From Tubulanus polymorphus (lineage: Eukaryota; Nemertea; Palaeonemertea; Tubulaniformes; Tubulanidae): DNA of 64,000 bases. The stretch is from positions 19,640,485 to 19,704,484 of the forward strand of contig NC_134027.1 of NCBI RefSeq assembly GCF_964204645.1, written 5' to 3'. The notes beneath the pieces were generated by a model. It did no database searches and was not told the DNA's origin. It saw nothing but the letters and a program-made list of their open reading frames with translations. Shown here piece after piece: positions 27,001-36,435 of the stretch (position 1 is its first letter; each line of letters opens with the position of its first letter). Made by a program: the position numbers and the translations under genes.

Positions 27001-28397
27001 TAAAATTTAGTTTTTCAATAAATGATAAAGTCGGTTTTCCACGATCCATGAAAAATTCTTCAATGTCGTTTAAAAATAACGAAAAGAGGATAGGCGAGAG
27101 ATTTTCGCCTTGTCCTAAGCCTCTATCAGCTGCAAAGTATTGTGACGTGCAACCATTAAATTTAACACATGATTTTATGGAATTATACATATTTTTGACC
27201 ACATTGGAAAAGTTTAAATTAACACTGTAAGCAATTAATTTTCGCCATAACGTTACCCTACAAATCGAGTCGAAAGCTTTCTTAAAATCAAAAAAGGCGC
27301 AAAAATGTGACAAAGATACAGCTCTACGATTGTTTTTAGCGTGTAAATATGATCAATGGTGGAATATTTCGATCTAAAGCCAGCCTGGGCTTCACTTATA
27401 ATGTCATTCGTATCTAGGAATGTTGACAATCTTTGATTTAGGATACTTGTAAATAACTTACCAAGACAGCTAACTAAGGTAATACCTCTATAATTATCGG
27501 GATTAGAGGGATCGCCATTCTTTTTGAAAATGGGTTTGATGACGCCTATAGACCACATCTCTGGAACATCCTGTTTAAAGAACTAAATTGAATAATTTTT
27601 GTAATATATCAACTAAAAACTGGTACTGAGTAACTCCCAACAGCTCATTCGTTTTTTGGGTTATTGATTTCGCATTCTCTCAATTCCTTAATAAATTCAT
27701 CTTTTTGTTTTTTCTTATTTTCTCGTATGACCTTTTTATAATTTTTAGATGAGTTCTTAAAGGATTCAAAATTGGAAGGGGTAGGGCAAGCCCTATATCT
27801 TTTTTTCATATAATTATATTTCTTCTGTGCATCTCTACAGTCCCTGTCAAACCATCTGTTGCGAACCGGTTTTTTGCAGTTATTACTTTTCCTACTTTGT
27901 CTATGGTACATGAAATTACACTCATCAGCACTTGATAATAAAGAAGATACAAATCAATCAGTAAGTCCATTAATGTTACCTGGCGATTGATTTCCTAGAT
28001 CCGGCAACCCATCCAAAAGTAACTTATCTAAATCATTATCTCGTAATTTTGATTCTTCATTCAGGAAAAATTGATTTGATCTAGTACTGTCCCACCTAAT
28101 GGAAGTGTCAAAGTTCGCGTGTTCATTACCCCTTTTATTATCGCTTGCAATGGTGTCCCTAGAGTTCGAATACACGTACAGATTAATAGAATTATGTCCA
28201 TCAGATAATAATGGGTCAAAAGGCATTATTTCAAAGTCCTGAACATAACCAAACAGTTCTAAATCACACACAAAATAATCGATGACACCAGTGTTCCTAG
28301 TATAATTACCTGTCTGATCATTGCCACATCTGCCATTGAGAATAATTAGTGAATGGTTCTTACACAAATCTATTGGCTGATAGCCTGTGTTATTCGT
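24052..28397 (-). repeat. Right arm of a large inverted repeat
   Basis: Reverse complement of 19,647-24,003 with few differences. Examples are a Phe for Val in the RT block DFKKAF, YADG instead of YADD at the catalytic site, and the indel near 26,390. The arm ends at 28,397 inside the LINE endonuclease, while the LINE itself continues without a break. Confidence 0.95.
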
Positions 28398-28618
28398 TCT
28401 TTTGTCCTGATTATTTCTAGTAGTGGGAACGCCTAAATTAATCAACGAATCAAAAATATGGTCTACGTGATCATCTTGAATTATCTGATTATCAGGTTCC
28501 AAAAAGTCTGGCATACAAGCGGTGTGAGCATTAAAGTCACCAGAAATTAACACATTGAAATCATACTCAACTTTCAATTGTAATAACTCTATTTCAATTT
28601 CACTGATAGCTATTTCTG
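25616..28618 (-). mobile_element. LINE, right copy, 3' part
   Basis: This is the 3' three-quarters of the LINE that hosts the Polinton and the MULE-like insertion. Its further 5' parts are at 45,459-45,664 and 48,176-48,785. The 3' tail (ATCGTAATC-type repeats) ends at about 25,616. It breaks off at 28,618 where the Polinton target duplication begins. Confidence 0.92.
25775..28618 (-). pseudogene. LINE ORF2, right copy (endonuclease end, RT, CCHC)
   Basis: Pieces in coding order: 28,618-27,954 is the second half of the endonuclease (NVLISGDFNAHT, then LSDGHNSI), 27,911-27,645 the basic linker, 27,558-26,819 the RT in two frames, 26,785-26,222 the connection region, 26,017-25,775 the CCHC tail. 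It has the same RT frameshift and the same stop after LVFA as the left copy. The RT box reads QYADGT, so the second catalytic Asp is lost here. In this copy the connection frame stays open 43 residues longer than in the left one, because the left copy has the indel. Confidence 0.92.
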
Positions 28619-28624
28619 AATAAT
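28619..28624. repeat. Target-site duplication of the Polinton (left), AATAAT
   Basis: AATAAT at 28,619-28,624 equals AATAAT at 45,453-45,458 and lies directly outside both terminal repeats. Removing one copy plus the element makes the LINE endonuclease frame continuous. Six-bp duplications are typical of Polintons. Confidence 0.95.
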
Positions 28625-28970
28625 AGTAATTAGAAGATGGCGTTTTCATACCAGAGGTCGAGAGGTCGAGACACCACTCATCACGGCTAGGCTCTAGTGA
28701 GAACGGACGATTGCTCTGTGATACACATATACAGTGAGTGCGCGTAACAACAACTGCGCGTGGATAGATAGATACAGTGAGTCGCTACTGAGAACGGTTA
28801 TTAACGAGTGTGCTATTACTGTAGTACAGTGATTGCGTGTCAACTGTGCCCGGATAAATAGATGCTGTGAGGCTTGGGTGAGAACGGTTAATAGCGCGCT
28901 TGTTATATACAAGGGGAAGTAATCCCCACTCATCACCACAAGTAATTTGTTTTCCTTATAAATGGGAGAT
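28625..28970 (+). repeat. Polinton left terminal inverted repeat
   Basis: It pairs with 45,107-45,452 (coordinate sum 74,077) with scattered mismatches and no net indel. It contains three sub-repeats about 90 bp apart beginning GAGAACGG (28,699; 28,790; 28,880). Its inner end carries a promoter-like box and the first codons of the terminal gene. Confidence 0.95.
28929..28964 (+). promoter_or_regulatory. Promoter-like box in the left TIR
   Basis: CTCATCACCACAAGTAATTT is followed by a T-rich tract and TTATAAATG, the ATG being the start of the 99-aa gene. The same arrangement occurs in the right TIR before PolB and, without being part of a TIR, before the zinc-finger gene at 38,769. Confidence 0.6.
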
Positions 28971-29261
28971 AGAAAAGCATTCTTAGCAACAATAAATAAC
29001 AGAATAAAACCAGCAAAAAAACAATTTGAAATAAAAAAGTTAGTTGATGTTACAAAAGAAATTGAACATAAAATATTGAAATTAGAAAAGATAAAAACTA
29101 AATATGGAGAGAAAGTATCAGCTAATTTAAGCTACTGCAATGTTAGTACATCGCGAGAATTTAAAGTATTTTTACCTGATAAATGGGTTTCATTGAGTAC
29201 AGAGGAATTAAAAGATTTAGAAGGAATTAAAATAATCTATCATGGAAAAAATGAAGAATGA
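28962..29261 (+). CDS. Small Polinton protein, possibly ssDNA-binding
   Basis: A 99-residue intact frame that starts at the TAAATG at the inner edge of the left TIR. The product is basic, with a helical N-terminus (IEHKILKLEKIKTKYG) and then alternating short beta-like segments (SYCNVSTSREFKVFLPDKWV, LSTEEL). The combination of KYGEKV and a VFLP motif recalls small OB-fold-like proteins that accompany replication genes in related elements, but I am not certain of the family. Position next to the terminus and the shared promoter box with PolB suggest a replication role. No transmembrane segment. Alternative: an uncharacterised element-specific protein. Confidence 0.55.
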   Translation: MGDRKAFLATINNRIKPAKKQFEIKKLVDVTKEIEHKILKLEKIKTKYGEKVSANLSYCNVSTSREFKVFLPDKWVSLSTEELKDLEGIKIIYHGKNEE

Positions 29262-29428
29262 TTTAGAAATTGTTGATTAAATTAAAAAAAATAAATTAAT
29301 AAAAATAATGAATATCTAGAATCCGAAATGACTTATCTGGACAATTTAATTGCTCCGCATAGATAGACAAAAGTAGTGAGATATTCAATTAATTGAAAAA
29401 AATTATTTTTTTGCTTTTTTCTAAAATA
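29262..29428. other. Convergent intergenic spacer in the Polinton
   Basis: AT-rich sequence between the small plus-strand gene and the end of the minus-strand block. No gene or clear terminator hairpin seen. Confidence 0.5.
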
Positions 29429-30321
29429 TTAATCCATTTTTTTTATTATCAATTTTGGAATTTCAGAAGTATTTTCATTTTTTATAGCAGTTGTTTCAGA
29501 ATTATTAATATCGTGAATTTTATTTGATTTCTTATACCAATTACACCCAATCAAAATGAATACAATTACAAATCCAACTGTAAAATATAGACATTTATCA
29601 AATATTCTATCATTAGAAGGAGTAGAAATAACACTATTTTCACCATTTTTATTAACATTTTTATTACTTATTTTTTCTTTTACAGCTTTTTAATATTCTT
29701 GTGATTTAATTCCTAATTGCCGAAACCATTCAATTTGTTTCTGTTGATCTCGGTTTTTTCTTCACTTCTTCCACCTTGTTCATTTATTGTAGCAAGATTT
29801 TTACTTTCAATATTTGAAAATGTTATAACTCCAGTAGATAATAGTGTCATAAATCCACCTAATTGAAACGATAAATATCGAATCCACCTATTTAATTCAG
29901 TCATAACTAAATAATCATTTTTTAAATCGGAATATAATCTTTTTTCATCTTGAATTGGCAGCATATAATCACATAATTTACTATAACTTTTTACTACATT
30001 TTCTGATATCGCGTCATTAATTCTAGCTATTCTCGCAGTTTCATGAATCTTAAATAATCTAATAATTTCATCTGATTTCATTGTATCTAATTCATTATAA
30101 GTTAAATTTTTACTGATAAAATTTTTACATTTTCCAGATGCTATTAATATTTCTAATTGATGTTTACAATAAAGATAATATTCATAATTATTATTTGTTG
30201 TAACATTATTTAAAGCACCATCATCTGGAGTTAATTTTGTTTCTGTTATTCCTAAATCATCTAAAGTTTTTTCAATTGGAACATCACCATTTTTAGATTT
30301 TATTTTCTTTTCACCTCCCAT
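29429..30321 (-). pseudogene. Polinton membrane-associated protein, uncharacterised (broken)
   Basis: The first 202 codons (30,321-29,713) are open: a hydrophilic N-terminus with VPIEKTLDDLGI, a helical middle and a hydrophobic stretch (FQLGGFMTLLSTGVITF). A frameshift near 29,755 ends it early; in the next frame the product continues, with one stop, through a clear transmembrane helix (YFTVGFVIVFILIGCNWY) to a basic tail ending at 29,429. The gene starts at TATATAAATG. The VPIEK-L-G motif recurs in the broken gene at 35,092-33,634. Function unknown; membrane segments suggest a virion-associated or membrane role. Confidence 0.6.
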
Positions 30322-30353
30322 TTATATAACAAAAAAATTAGTTGTGATGTTGC

Positions 30354-30626
30354 AACTAGAATTTAACTAGAATGTAACTAAAAATCAACTAGATTAACAA
30401 GCTTGTTGAAATATTGTTGTTTTTATTTATTTCTTGTTGAATCTAGTTGATTTTTGTTTTAAATACCAATAACTAGAATTCAACTAGAATGTAACTAAAA
30501 ATATACTAGATTAACAAGCTAGTTAAAATATTGTTGTTTTTATTTATTTTTTTGTTCCAACTACCAATAACTAGAATTCAACTAGAATGTAACTAAATAT
30601 GTAATAGATTAACAAGCTAGTTGAAT
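30354..30626. repeat. Three tandem repeats between ATPase gene and membrane-protein gene
   Basis: Three copies of a 100-115 bp unit start at about 30,354, 30,470 and 30,569. Each begins AACTAGAATT, followed by AACTAGAATGTAACTAAA, then AGATTAACAAGC and a GTTG/CTAGTTG inverted word. The third copy is cut short. The many CTAGTT/AACTAG words could form small stems. The array sits just upstream of the gene that starts at 30,321. Confidence 0.9.
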
Positions 30627-31190
30627 TTAAATAAATTCATATTTAAATGGGTGTTGTAATCTAAATAGTAATTTTGATCTTTTAATATTTTTCAACTTAT
30701 CCATATATTCATTATGTAAATCATGTGGAATAATATCATTTTCCTCAAGTGCATTTTTCATCGATTTTCTATCTTTTTTGTAGAATAAAACTAGAAATCT
30801 AATGTTTTCTCTAAAGACTTTAACAATTGAATTATATTTTTGATTTAAAACCCATGTTGTTATCCCAAAATGTCTCCCAGAGAAAGCCAGATAACATAAC
30901 TAATGTATTTGATCCTTTATAAATATCTATTGCTATTTCAATACAATTATCTAAATTTTCTTTTACTGTTTTAGGATCTAATATAATAGATTCATTATTT
31001 CTAGTAATATTTCTGTCATAAGTTTGATTAAATTCATATGTTGGACAAAATAATACTATATTATCAAAATAGTTTTTATAAAAAACAGTTTCTAATAAAT
31101 TTAATATAAAATAAAATAAGTTTTTCCACAATTTGTTACACCAGAAATTAACATATTATGAGGCTCAAATATAAATAATTCCTTATTCAT
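30627..31190 (-). pseudogene. FtsK/HerA-type packaging ATPase (A32-like), broken
   Basis: Starts at TATATAAATG with the TAA also serving as the stop of the integrase gene. The Walker A motif is plain near the N-terminus (ISGVTNCGKTYF). A frameshift follows near 31,110; the next 99 codons continue (IVLFCPTYEFN, LDPKTVKEN) up to NTLVML. There the sequence jumps, after another frame change, to the C-terminal motif GRHFGITTWVLNQ and a tail ending HPFKYEFI. The region expected to hold Walker B (hydrophobics plus Asp) is missing, so an internal deletion of roughly 20 codons is likely. This ATPase would pump DNA into capsids. The protein length is about 188 codons against usually a little over 200. 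Confidence 0.82.
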
Positions 31191-32315
31191 TTATATATTT
31201 GTAATTTTACTTGATAATATCCATTCATTGAATTTATCTGGCCATCCAACCCATTTTACGAAAGAATATTTTTTTGTTTTAATAGTTTTTGTTTTTAATA
31301 CTTTTTCAATTTTATATTCTCGTCCTAGATTTTCAGTAGTTAAACTTAATTCTTCTTCATAAAAGTAGCCATCAACTTCTTCACCATCTAAATCTTCTAA
31401 TTTATAGACATATGGTTTTGTTGTTATTACCTTTTTTATTTTATATATTTCCCTAGTAAAATTTCGATCGTATCCTTTGTCAAATATCTTTTTATACTTA
31501 GAAATTCTAACATTTTGACCAACTTTAAATTTAGGTTCACCAAAATCATCTACAAGAAATGCTCCATATAAATTATTCCAAACAATTTCAGCATTTTCAG
31601 GTTTTCTAGCATTAATAGGTTTCATTCCAATAGAAGAATGATAAGAATTATTATATCCTTCTATCAATTTTGGTAAAACATCAATCCATTTAAAAGTATT
31701 ATTTGCTGTAAAATATTTCCACATTCTTGTTCTTAATGTTCTATTAAATCGTTCAACAACTGCTGCTATTTTATCCGATTTTGTTGAAAAATATTTAATA
31801 TTATGATTATCTAAGAGTTCATGAACAAGTGAATTATCAAATTCTTTTCCATAATCAAATTGTATTTTTTCTGGTTTTATTTTATCATCCGAAAGAAATT
31901 TTCGTAAAACATTTGATGTTTGTACAGCATCTTTTCTATAAAGTGGGAAGCTCCATACATAACGACTAAAAATATCAATTATATTCAATAACCACCAATA
32001 ATCATCATTATCTTTCTTAACATTTTTCATATCAATTAAATCTCCTTGCCACTGTTGATCTACATAACTTACCATAGTTTTACGAGTTTTATATTTTCTA
32101 ACAATTTTTTTATGTGTTGTGTATGTTGGTTGTTCTAACATAAATTCATTTATATCTTTATATTTAACTAAATTTTGTGGGATTATCTTATCTAATTTAT
32201 CTTGTTTTACTTGACGCCATATATTTTTAGTGGAAGAATAAGCAACCGAACTCTCAGGGTTGTAATATAAATTTCTTAAATATTGTTCTTTAGTATTAGG
32301 AGTTTTTTTTACCAT
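31191..32315 (-). CDS. Retroviral-type (DDE) integrase with C-terminal chromodomain
   Basis: A 374-residue open frame. The catalytic triad can be assigned as D92 (WQGDLIDM), D154 (QFDYGKEF) and E188 (AAVVERFNRTLRTRMWKYF), giving D-33-E spacing. Residues 80-250 form the RNase H-fold core; 263-330 an SH3-like segment; 333-374 a chromodomain (EYKIEKVL, FVKWVGWP, NEWILSSKI) that may target chromatin. It inserts the element into DNA with 6-bp duplications. The TAAATG promoter-type start is at 32,319, four bases before the ATG used here, and in another frame; an A8 run follows at once, so a one-base slip may have displaced the original start. The stop overlaps the ATPase start signal. Confidence 0.95.
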   Translation of the reverse strand: MVKKTPNTKEQYLRNLYYNPESSVAYSSTKNIWRQVKQDKLDKIIPQNLVKYKDINEFMLEQPTYTTHKKIVRKYKTRKTMVSYVDQQWQGDLIDMKNVKKDNDDYWWLLNIIDIFSRYVWSFPLYRKDAVQTSNVLRKFLSDDKIKPEKIQFDYGKEFDNSLVHELLDNHNIKYFSTKSDKIAAVVERFNRTLRTRMWKYFTANNTFKWIDVLPKLIEGYNNSYHSSIGMKPINARKPENAEIVWNNLYGAFLVDDFGEPKFKVGQNVRISKYKKIFDKGYDRNFTREIYKIKKVITTKPYVYKLEDLDGEEVDGYFYEEELSLTTENLGREYKIEKVLKTKTIKTKKYSFVKWVGWPDKFNEWILSSKITNI

Positions 32316-32349
32316 CCATTTATATATCCTTAATTTTAACTTTATATTT

Positions 32350-33597
32350 CTAATATTGAATACTATCTAATTGTGAATTTACAATATTTAATTGTGCGTC
32401 AGATATAATATAAATGCGCATTTTAAAATTTAAGCTTCCTTTTTTCTTTTTCATGAATAATTGTATTCCATCTTTAGTGTTCTGTAGTTTTTTCCCAGAA
32501 CCATGTAATGAATTATCCTCTGTTGTTCTAAAATCTAACCATAATGCATATTTATTGCCGGTATAATAATCAATTTGATTAATATTACAATTTTCAGATG
32601 ATTTTACTTTTTCATTCATAAAGTGTTTTCTAATTTCAGGCCATTGATCAATCATTCTCATTCCTTGACAAAATATTTTATTTGCTATTCCTTCGATAGT
32701 TATTTCTACTTTTGTTATTTCAGGATTATAATAATTATCAACATTTATTGCACCATTAGTATATGTTGCAATGGTAAAAAATATTAATATACCTTTAATA
32801 GATCTTCTTGGGAAGTTAATATTCTCATTAATTATTTCATCATTTGCATTAATAGTTACAGTTTTAAATTTATCAATATAATCATATAATAATGAAAATC
32901 CTTGATTGTATTGAGTTTGAATTGTGCTAGCAATATTTTCATTAGTTACTGTGTTATATTCTAAACATATATTCGATAATTTATAACCCATATCTTTAAC
33001 AACGCTAGATAATACAATTTCATTTACAGGAGCAAATGTTATCTCAAATATAATATCTTCTTGAATTACATATTTATATAAAGGTGCGTTATTATTTATC
33101 AATTCAAAGTCTAATGGAATTTTATATTTGCTTCCATAAATCTTTTTAATCAAATTATCTGTGGCACGAGTTACTATTGCGTCATTAGCTCCTGATCTTA
33201 ATTTATTATGGTTTTCCGATTGAATGCCTTGAAATATCATATTATTTCCATTTTCTTTAGTTAACCATAAATCTTTATAATGCATAAATAAATTATAATC
33301 ATCTAATGAGAAAATTGTTTCTGGACCAATCTTTATAGTTAATTTTTTAATCAAATATCTCCCAACATTATCGACAACATAATTATTATCATGACCAGTT
33401 ACTTTTATATCAGCTGATAAATAAATACTATTTGGAACATAAAAAGTATTTTGTGTTAATCTAGGAATTCTAACATATAAAGTTTCATCGGGATTAATAT
33501 TTGAAGGATTATGTGTAATTATATGATGTGATCTTTCTGCTTTAATAGCATTAGATATTCTAGAAATCTTAGAAGGACTTATATAACTCCCACTCAT
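32350..33597 (-). CDS. Polinton major capsid protein (double jelly-roll)
   Basis: A 415-residue intact frame that starts at TAAATAAATG. Recognisable features of Polinton major capsid proteins: ETLYVRIPRL near residue 40, a NVGRYLIKKLTIKIG block, then DDYNLFMHYKDLW and FQGI, a beta-rich middle with a KYVIQEDI and FEITFAP pair, and the C-terminal end LNFKMRIYIISDAQLNIVN, LDSIQY. The family forms pseudo-hexameric trimers that build icosahedral shells. Capsid genes support the view that Polintons can form virions. Upstream lies the broken 35,092-33,634 gene; integrase follows 34 bp downstream. Confidence 0.88.
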   Translation of the reverse strand: MSGSYISPSKISRISNAIKAERSHHIITHNPSNINPDETLYVRIPRLTQNTFYVPNSIYLSADIKVTGHDNNYVVDNVGRYLIKKLTIKIGPETIFSLDDYNLFMHYKDLWLTKENGNNMIFQGIQSENHNKLRSGANDAIVTRATDNLIKKIYGSKYKIPLDFELINNNAPLYKYVIQEDIIFEITFAPVNEIVLSSVVKDMGYKLSNICLEYNTVTNENIASTIQTQYNQGFSLLYDYIDKFKTVTINANDEIINENINFPRRSIKGILIFFTIATYTNGAINVDNYYNPEITKVEITIEGIANKIFCQGMRMIDQWPEIRKHFMNEKVKSSENCNINQIDYYTGNKYALWLDFRTTEDNSLHGSGKKLQNTKDGIQLFMKKKKGSLNFKMRIYIISDAQLNIVNSQLDSIQY

Positions 33598-33633
33598 TTA
33601 TTTAACAAAAATTATCTATTTTTGATATCATGT

Positions 33634-35092
33634 TTACTTGATATTTTTTGATATCATATTTACTAACCCAAAAATAATAGGACTTACAACTGTAATTAAA
33701 AATAAAATAATATGTTCAGCAGCAAAGTTAAGAATATTCCCAGCAGATTTCAATATAAAACCAACAATTGATACAATAATTCCTGGTAAAGTTGCAGCAG
33801 ATTTTTTAGATAGTTCCCATAAATATTTTGCTTATTTTTTCAAACCATCTTTAACTTTATCTTGTATAGAATTATTATCATTCGGGGGTTTATCCGGTTT
33901 ATTTGGAGTAGGAGTAGATTTTAAAGCATTTGATATTGCTAAACCAATTGTTGTAAATAACATAGTTACAGCTGTTAGAATTGAAAGAATTGTTAGTCCT
34001 TCTAATTTAAATAATAACTTTATTCTATCTTTCAATGATATTTCAGAATTTGGTTTTATCAACAAATCTTTAAAAATAACTTTTAATCTATTTATATTAT
34101 AATCATATGATTTTAACAATAATTTAATTTCTTCTTTTTGTAATTCTATGTTATATTCTAAATCATCTTTTTCTTTTTCTAAACGTAATTCTTTTTTCCT
34201 ATATTCTATTTCATCAATTACTTGATGATCTAAATCAGACTTTAATTGTTCTATTTCTTTATTTTTTATCAGTTAATTCTTATTCTAAAGTTCTAATCTT
34301 ATTCTTATTCTAAAGTTTAAAATCTCTTATACTTTTATCATGCGCAATTTTATCAGATGCAAGCCTTATACTTTTAATTTCTCTAATTGCTTCAACAGAA
34401 AATATATTATTTAAATCTTCTAATTGTTGATCTGTTGCATCAATTAATCCATTCGGTAAAAGTTTTTCAATTGGAACTTTATTTGATTTAAGTTTACTAG
34501 TTTTGGAAGTTATATTCTGTTCAGAAGTTGTTTCTGTTTCTGATTTCTTTTTGATTATTTCAAATAATTCATTAATTCTTATTTTAAATACGTCTATATT
34601 ATCAGTTAATTCTTGTTTTATAACATCAGTTATTACGTTACTATTACTAATTCTTTTAATTCTATCTGGTTCTAATTTTTCTAAAGTTGATTCTGATAAT
34701 ATTTTGTTTTCACGTTTATAAGTGATATCAATATAATAATCACCTTTCAAATGATAATACCATTTACCATTATCTAAAAATTTTAATGGATATGCTAAAG
34801 GTCCAACGTCTTCATCATTTATGTTAAGTTTAGAATTTTCAATTATACATTCTAATTTAGGTATTTTGTTTAAATTATCTAAATCTTGTTTTACTTAATC
34901 TGGGTCTAAATTTTCCGGATTTAATTGTGATTCTGCATTTTTAATATAATCAGGGATATTTAAATTATTATTATATTCTGGCTCATTACCATCATTAAAA
35001 CTTGTTTCACTAAAATCAGGTTGTTGTTCATCAGTTATCCCAGGTTCATCTAAAGGATCCATTCCAATATCTTCTCCACCTTCTACATCCAT
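33634..35092 (-). pseudogene. Polinton uncharacterised protein: acidic N-terminus, coiled coil, hydrophobic tail (broken)
   Basis: I read this as one gene because only its 5' end (35,092) has the TATATAAATG signal. Order: acidic start (DVEGGEDIGMDPLDEPG) to residue 65, an in-frame TAA at 34,897-34,895, a basic middle (IDITYKREN, VPIEKLLPNGLIDATDQQ) to 34,310, a duplicated short motif and frameshift near 34,290, a strong coiled coil (EIEYRKKELRLEKEKDDLE), a hydrophobic helix (LTILSILTAVTMLFTTIGLAI), another in-frame TAA at 33,834-33,832, and a final hydrophobic region. About 486 codons in all. Two or three separate genes is the alternative. Function unknown; the membrane-active tail suggests a virion internal or entry-related protein, which is inference only. 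Confidence 0.55.
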
Positions 35093-35108
35093 TTATATAA
35101 TAAAAAAA

Positions 35109-36419
35109 TTAAAATTTAAAATATAATATTCCTCCTATAACAATTCCTATACAAGTTAAAGCTAATTTAGTATTTTCATGGAATTTATTATCATTAGCAG
35201 TTTTAATTATATCATGTTGAATATTATCAGTTTTTATATTTTCTGATGTATTGTAATCTTTTATTTTAGAATCATTATGCAATTTAATATTTTTAGTTTT
35301 AGTTTCTGTTGATTGAATATGTTTTTTATTTTTTTCACCTTCCATTAATTTTGGAGCAGTAATAATCTTTTTATTTATATCATTTAATCCAATTGAATTA
35401 TTTATTGTTGCAGTTTTAATTAGATTATTATAACCAATTATATTTCCCATCTTTAATACTAAATCATTAGAAATAATAAATAGATTAGGGCCTATACAAT
35501 AATTTAATCTAATATGTGATTTATCTAAATAATTTTGATATCTTACAATGTTTTCTGGAATCGATCTATTTTTATCATTATGAATGGAATCTTCAAATAA
35601 TACTTTAAATTGTTTCTGCGCATCAAATGAAGTACTATTATTTCCAACTATTGGTGATCTTGTTTCAACTTGCGCACCTAAAATACATATCAAATAAGTT
35701 CTAATTGATTGATTTATTCTTTGTATACCAGGTTTTGTAAATCCTTCACTATAAGATTCAATAAAATTAATCCATCCATTATTATTATCAATTCTATAAT
35801 TATGATAAGCTCCAATTCTATGCATATAATCAATTCTTTTTATTTCATACTGTTCACCAACGCCATGTAATCTACCATGCGCTCTAAAATCGGAATTAAT
35901 ATTTATATTAAATTCATTACATATTTCATAAAACTTAGATAGATTAAAATTATTATCAAATTCTTTAAAATATTTCGATCCAGGTAAAGGGCATTCTAAT
36001 TCATTTAATATTATTCTGATTTGAAAATATGTGTGAAATCTAAATATTGTATGAATGAATTTTAAATCAGAATATTTCAAATTTTTATCTAAGTTATTCA
36101 AGTGTTCATGCCAACTTACACCACAACCAGTTGTTGCACAATGAAAAGCAAAATTTAATTGATTCTGCCAATATTTCATATTAGATTTTACTTTATATAT
36201 ATTATATTCATCTCGAGTAAAAGTAACTTCATATGTATTAAATATATTTTCCATTTTAGAAATAAAATAGTTTGTTTCAGTAACATAAATTTCTAAATTA
36301 ATCAATGAAGGTAAAACTAAATTTTTATATATTATCATGTTACTAAAATCTATTGCTGGAGTATTATATTTATAATATTCATGTGATTTATTATATTGGA
36401 AAGCTTTTGGAAACCCCAT
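35109..36419 (-). CDS. Conserved Polinton protein of unknown function, C-terminal membrane anchor
   Basis: A 436-residue intact frame, started by TATATAAATG. The N-terminal half is aromatic-rich (YNKSHEYYKYNTPAIDFS), contains FHCATTGCGVSWHEHL at about 112-128 and the motif HGRLHGVGEQYE near 185. After residue 360 the chain is Lys/Asn/Thr-rich and ends with a transmembrane helix (LALTCIGIVIGGILYF). I recall related proteins in other animal Polintons but know no function. Cys/His pairs in the N-terminal half might bind metal or form a catalytic site. An intact frame in a decaying element argues that it was maintained until recently. Confidence 0.75.
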   Translation of the reverse strand: MGFPKAFQYNKSHEYYKYNTPAIDFSNMIIYKNLVLPSLINLEIYVTETNYFISKMENIFNTYEVTFTRDEYNIYKVKSNMKYWQNQLNFAFHCATTGCGVSWHEHLNNLDKNLKYSDLKFIHTIFRFHTYFQIRIILNELECPLPGSKYFKEFDNNFNLSKFYEICNEFNININSDFRAHGRLHGVGEQYEIKRIDYMHRIGAYHNYRIDNNNGWINFIESYSEGFTKPGIQRINQSIRTYLICILGAQVETRSPIVGNNSTSFDAQKQFKVLFEDSIHNDKNRSIPENIVRYQNYLDKSHIRLNYCIGPNLFIISNDLVLKMGNIIGYNNLIKTATINNSIGLNDINKKIITAPKLMEGEKNKKHIQSTETKTKNIKLHNDSKIKDYNTSENIKTDNIQHDIIKTANDNKFHENTKLALTCIGIVIGGILYFKF

Positions 36420-36435
36420 TTATATAATAAGAAAA

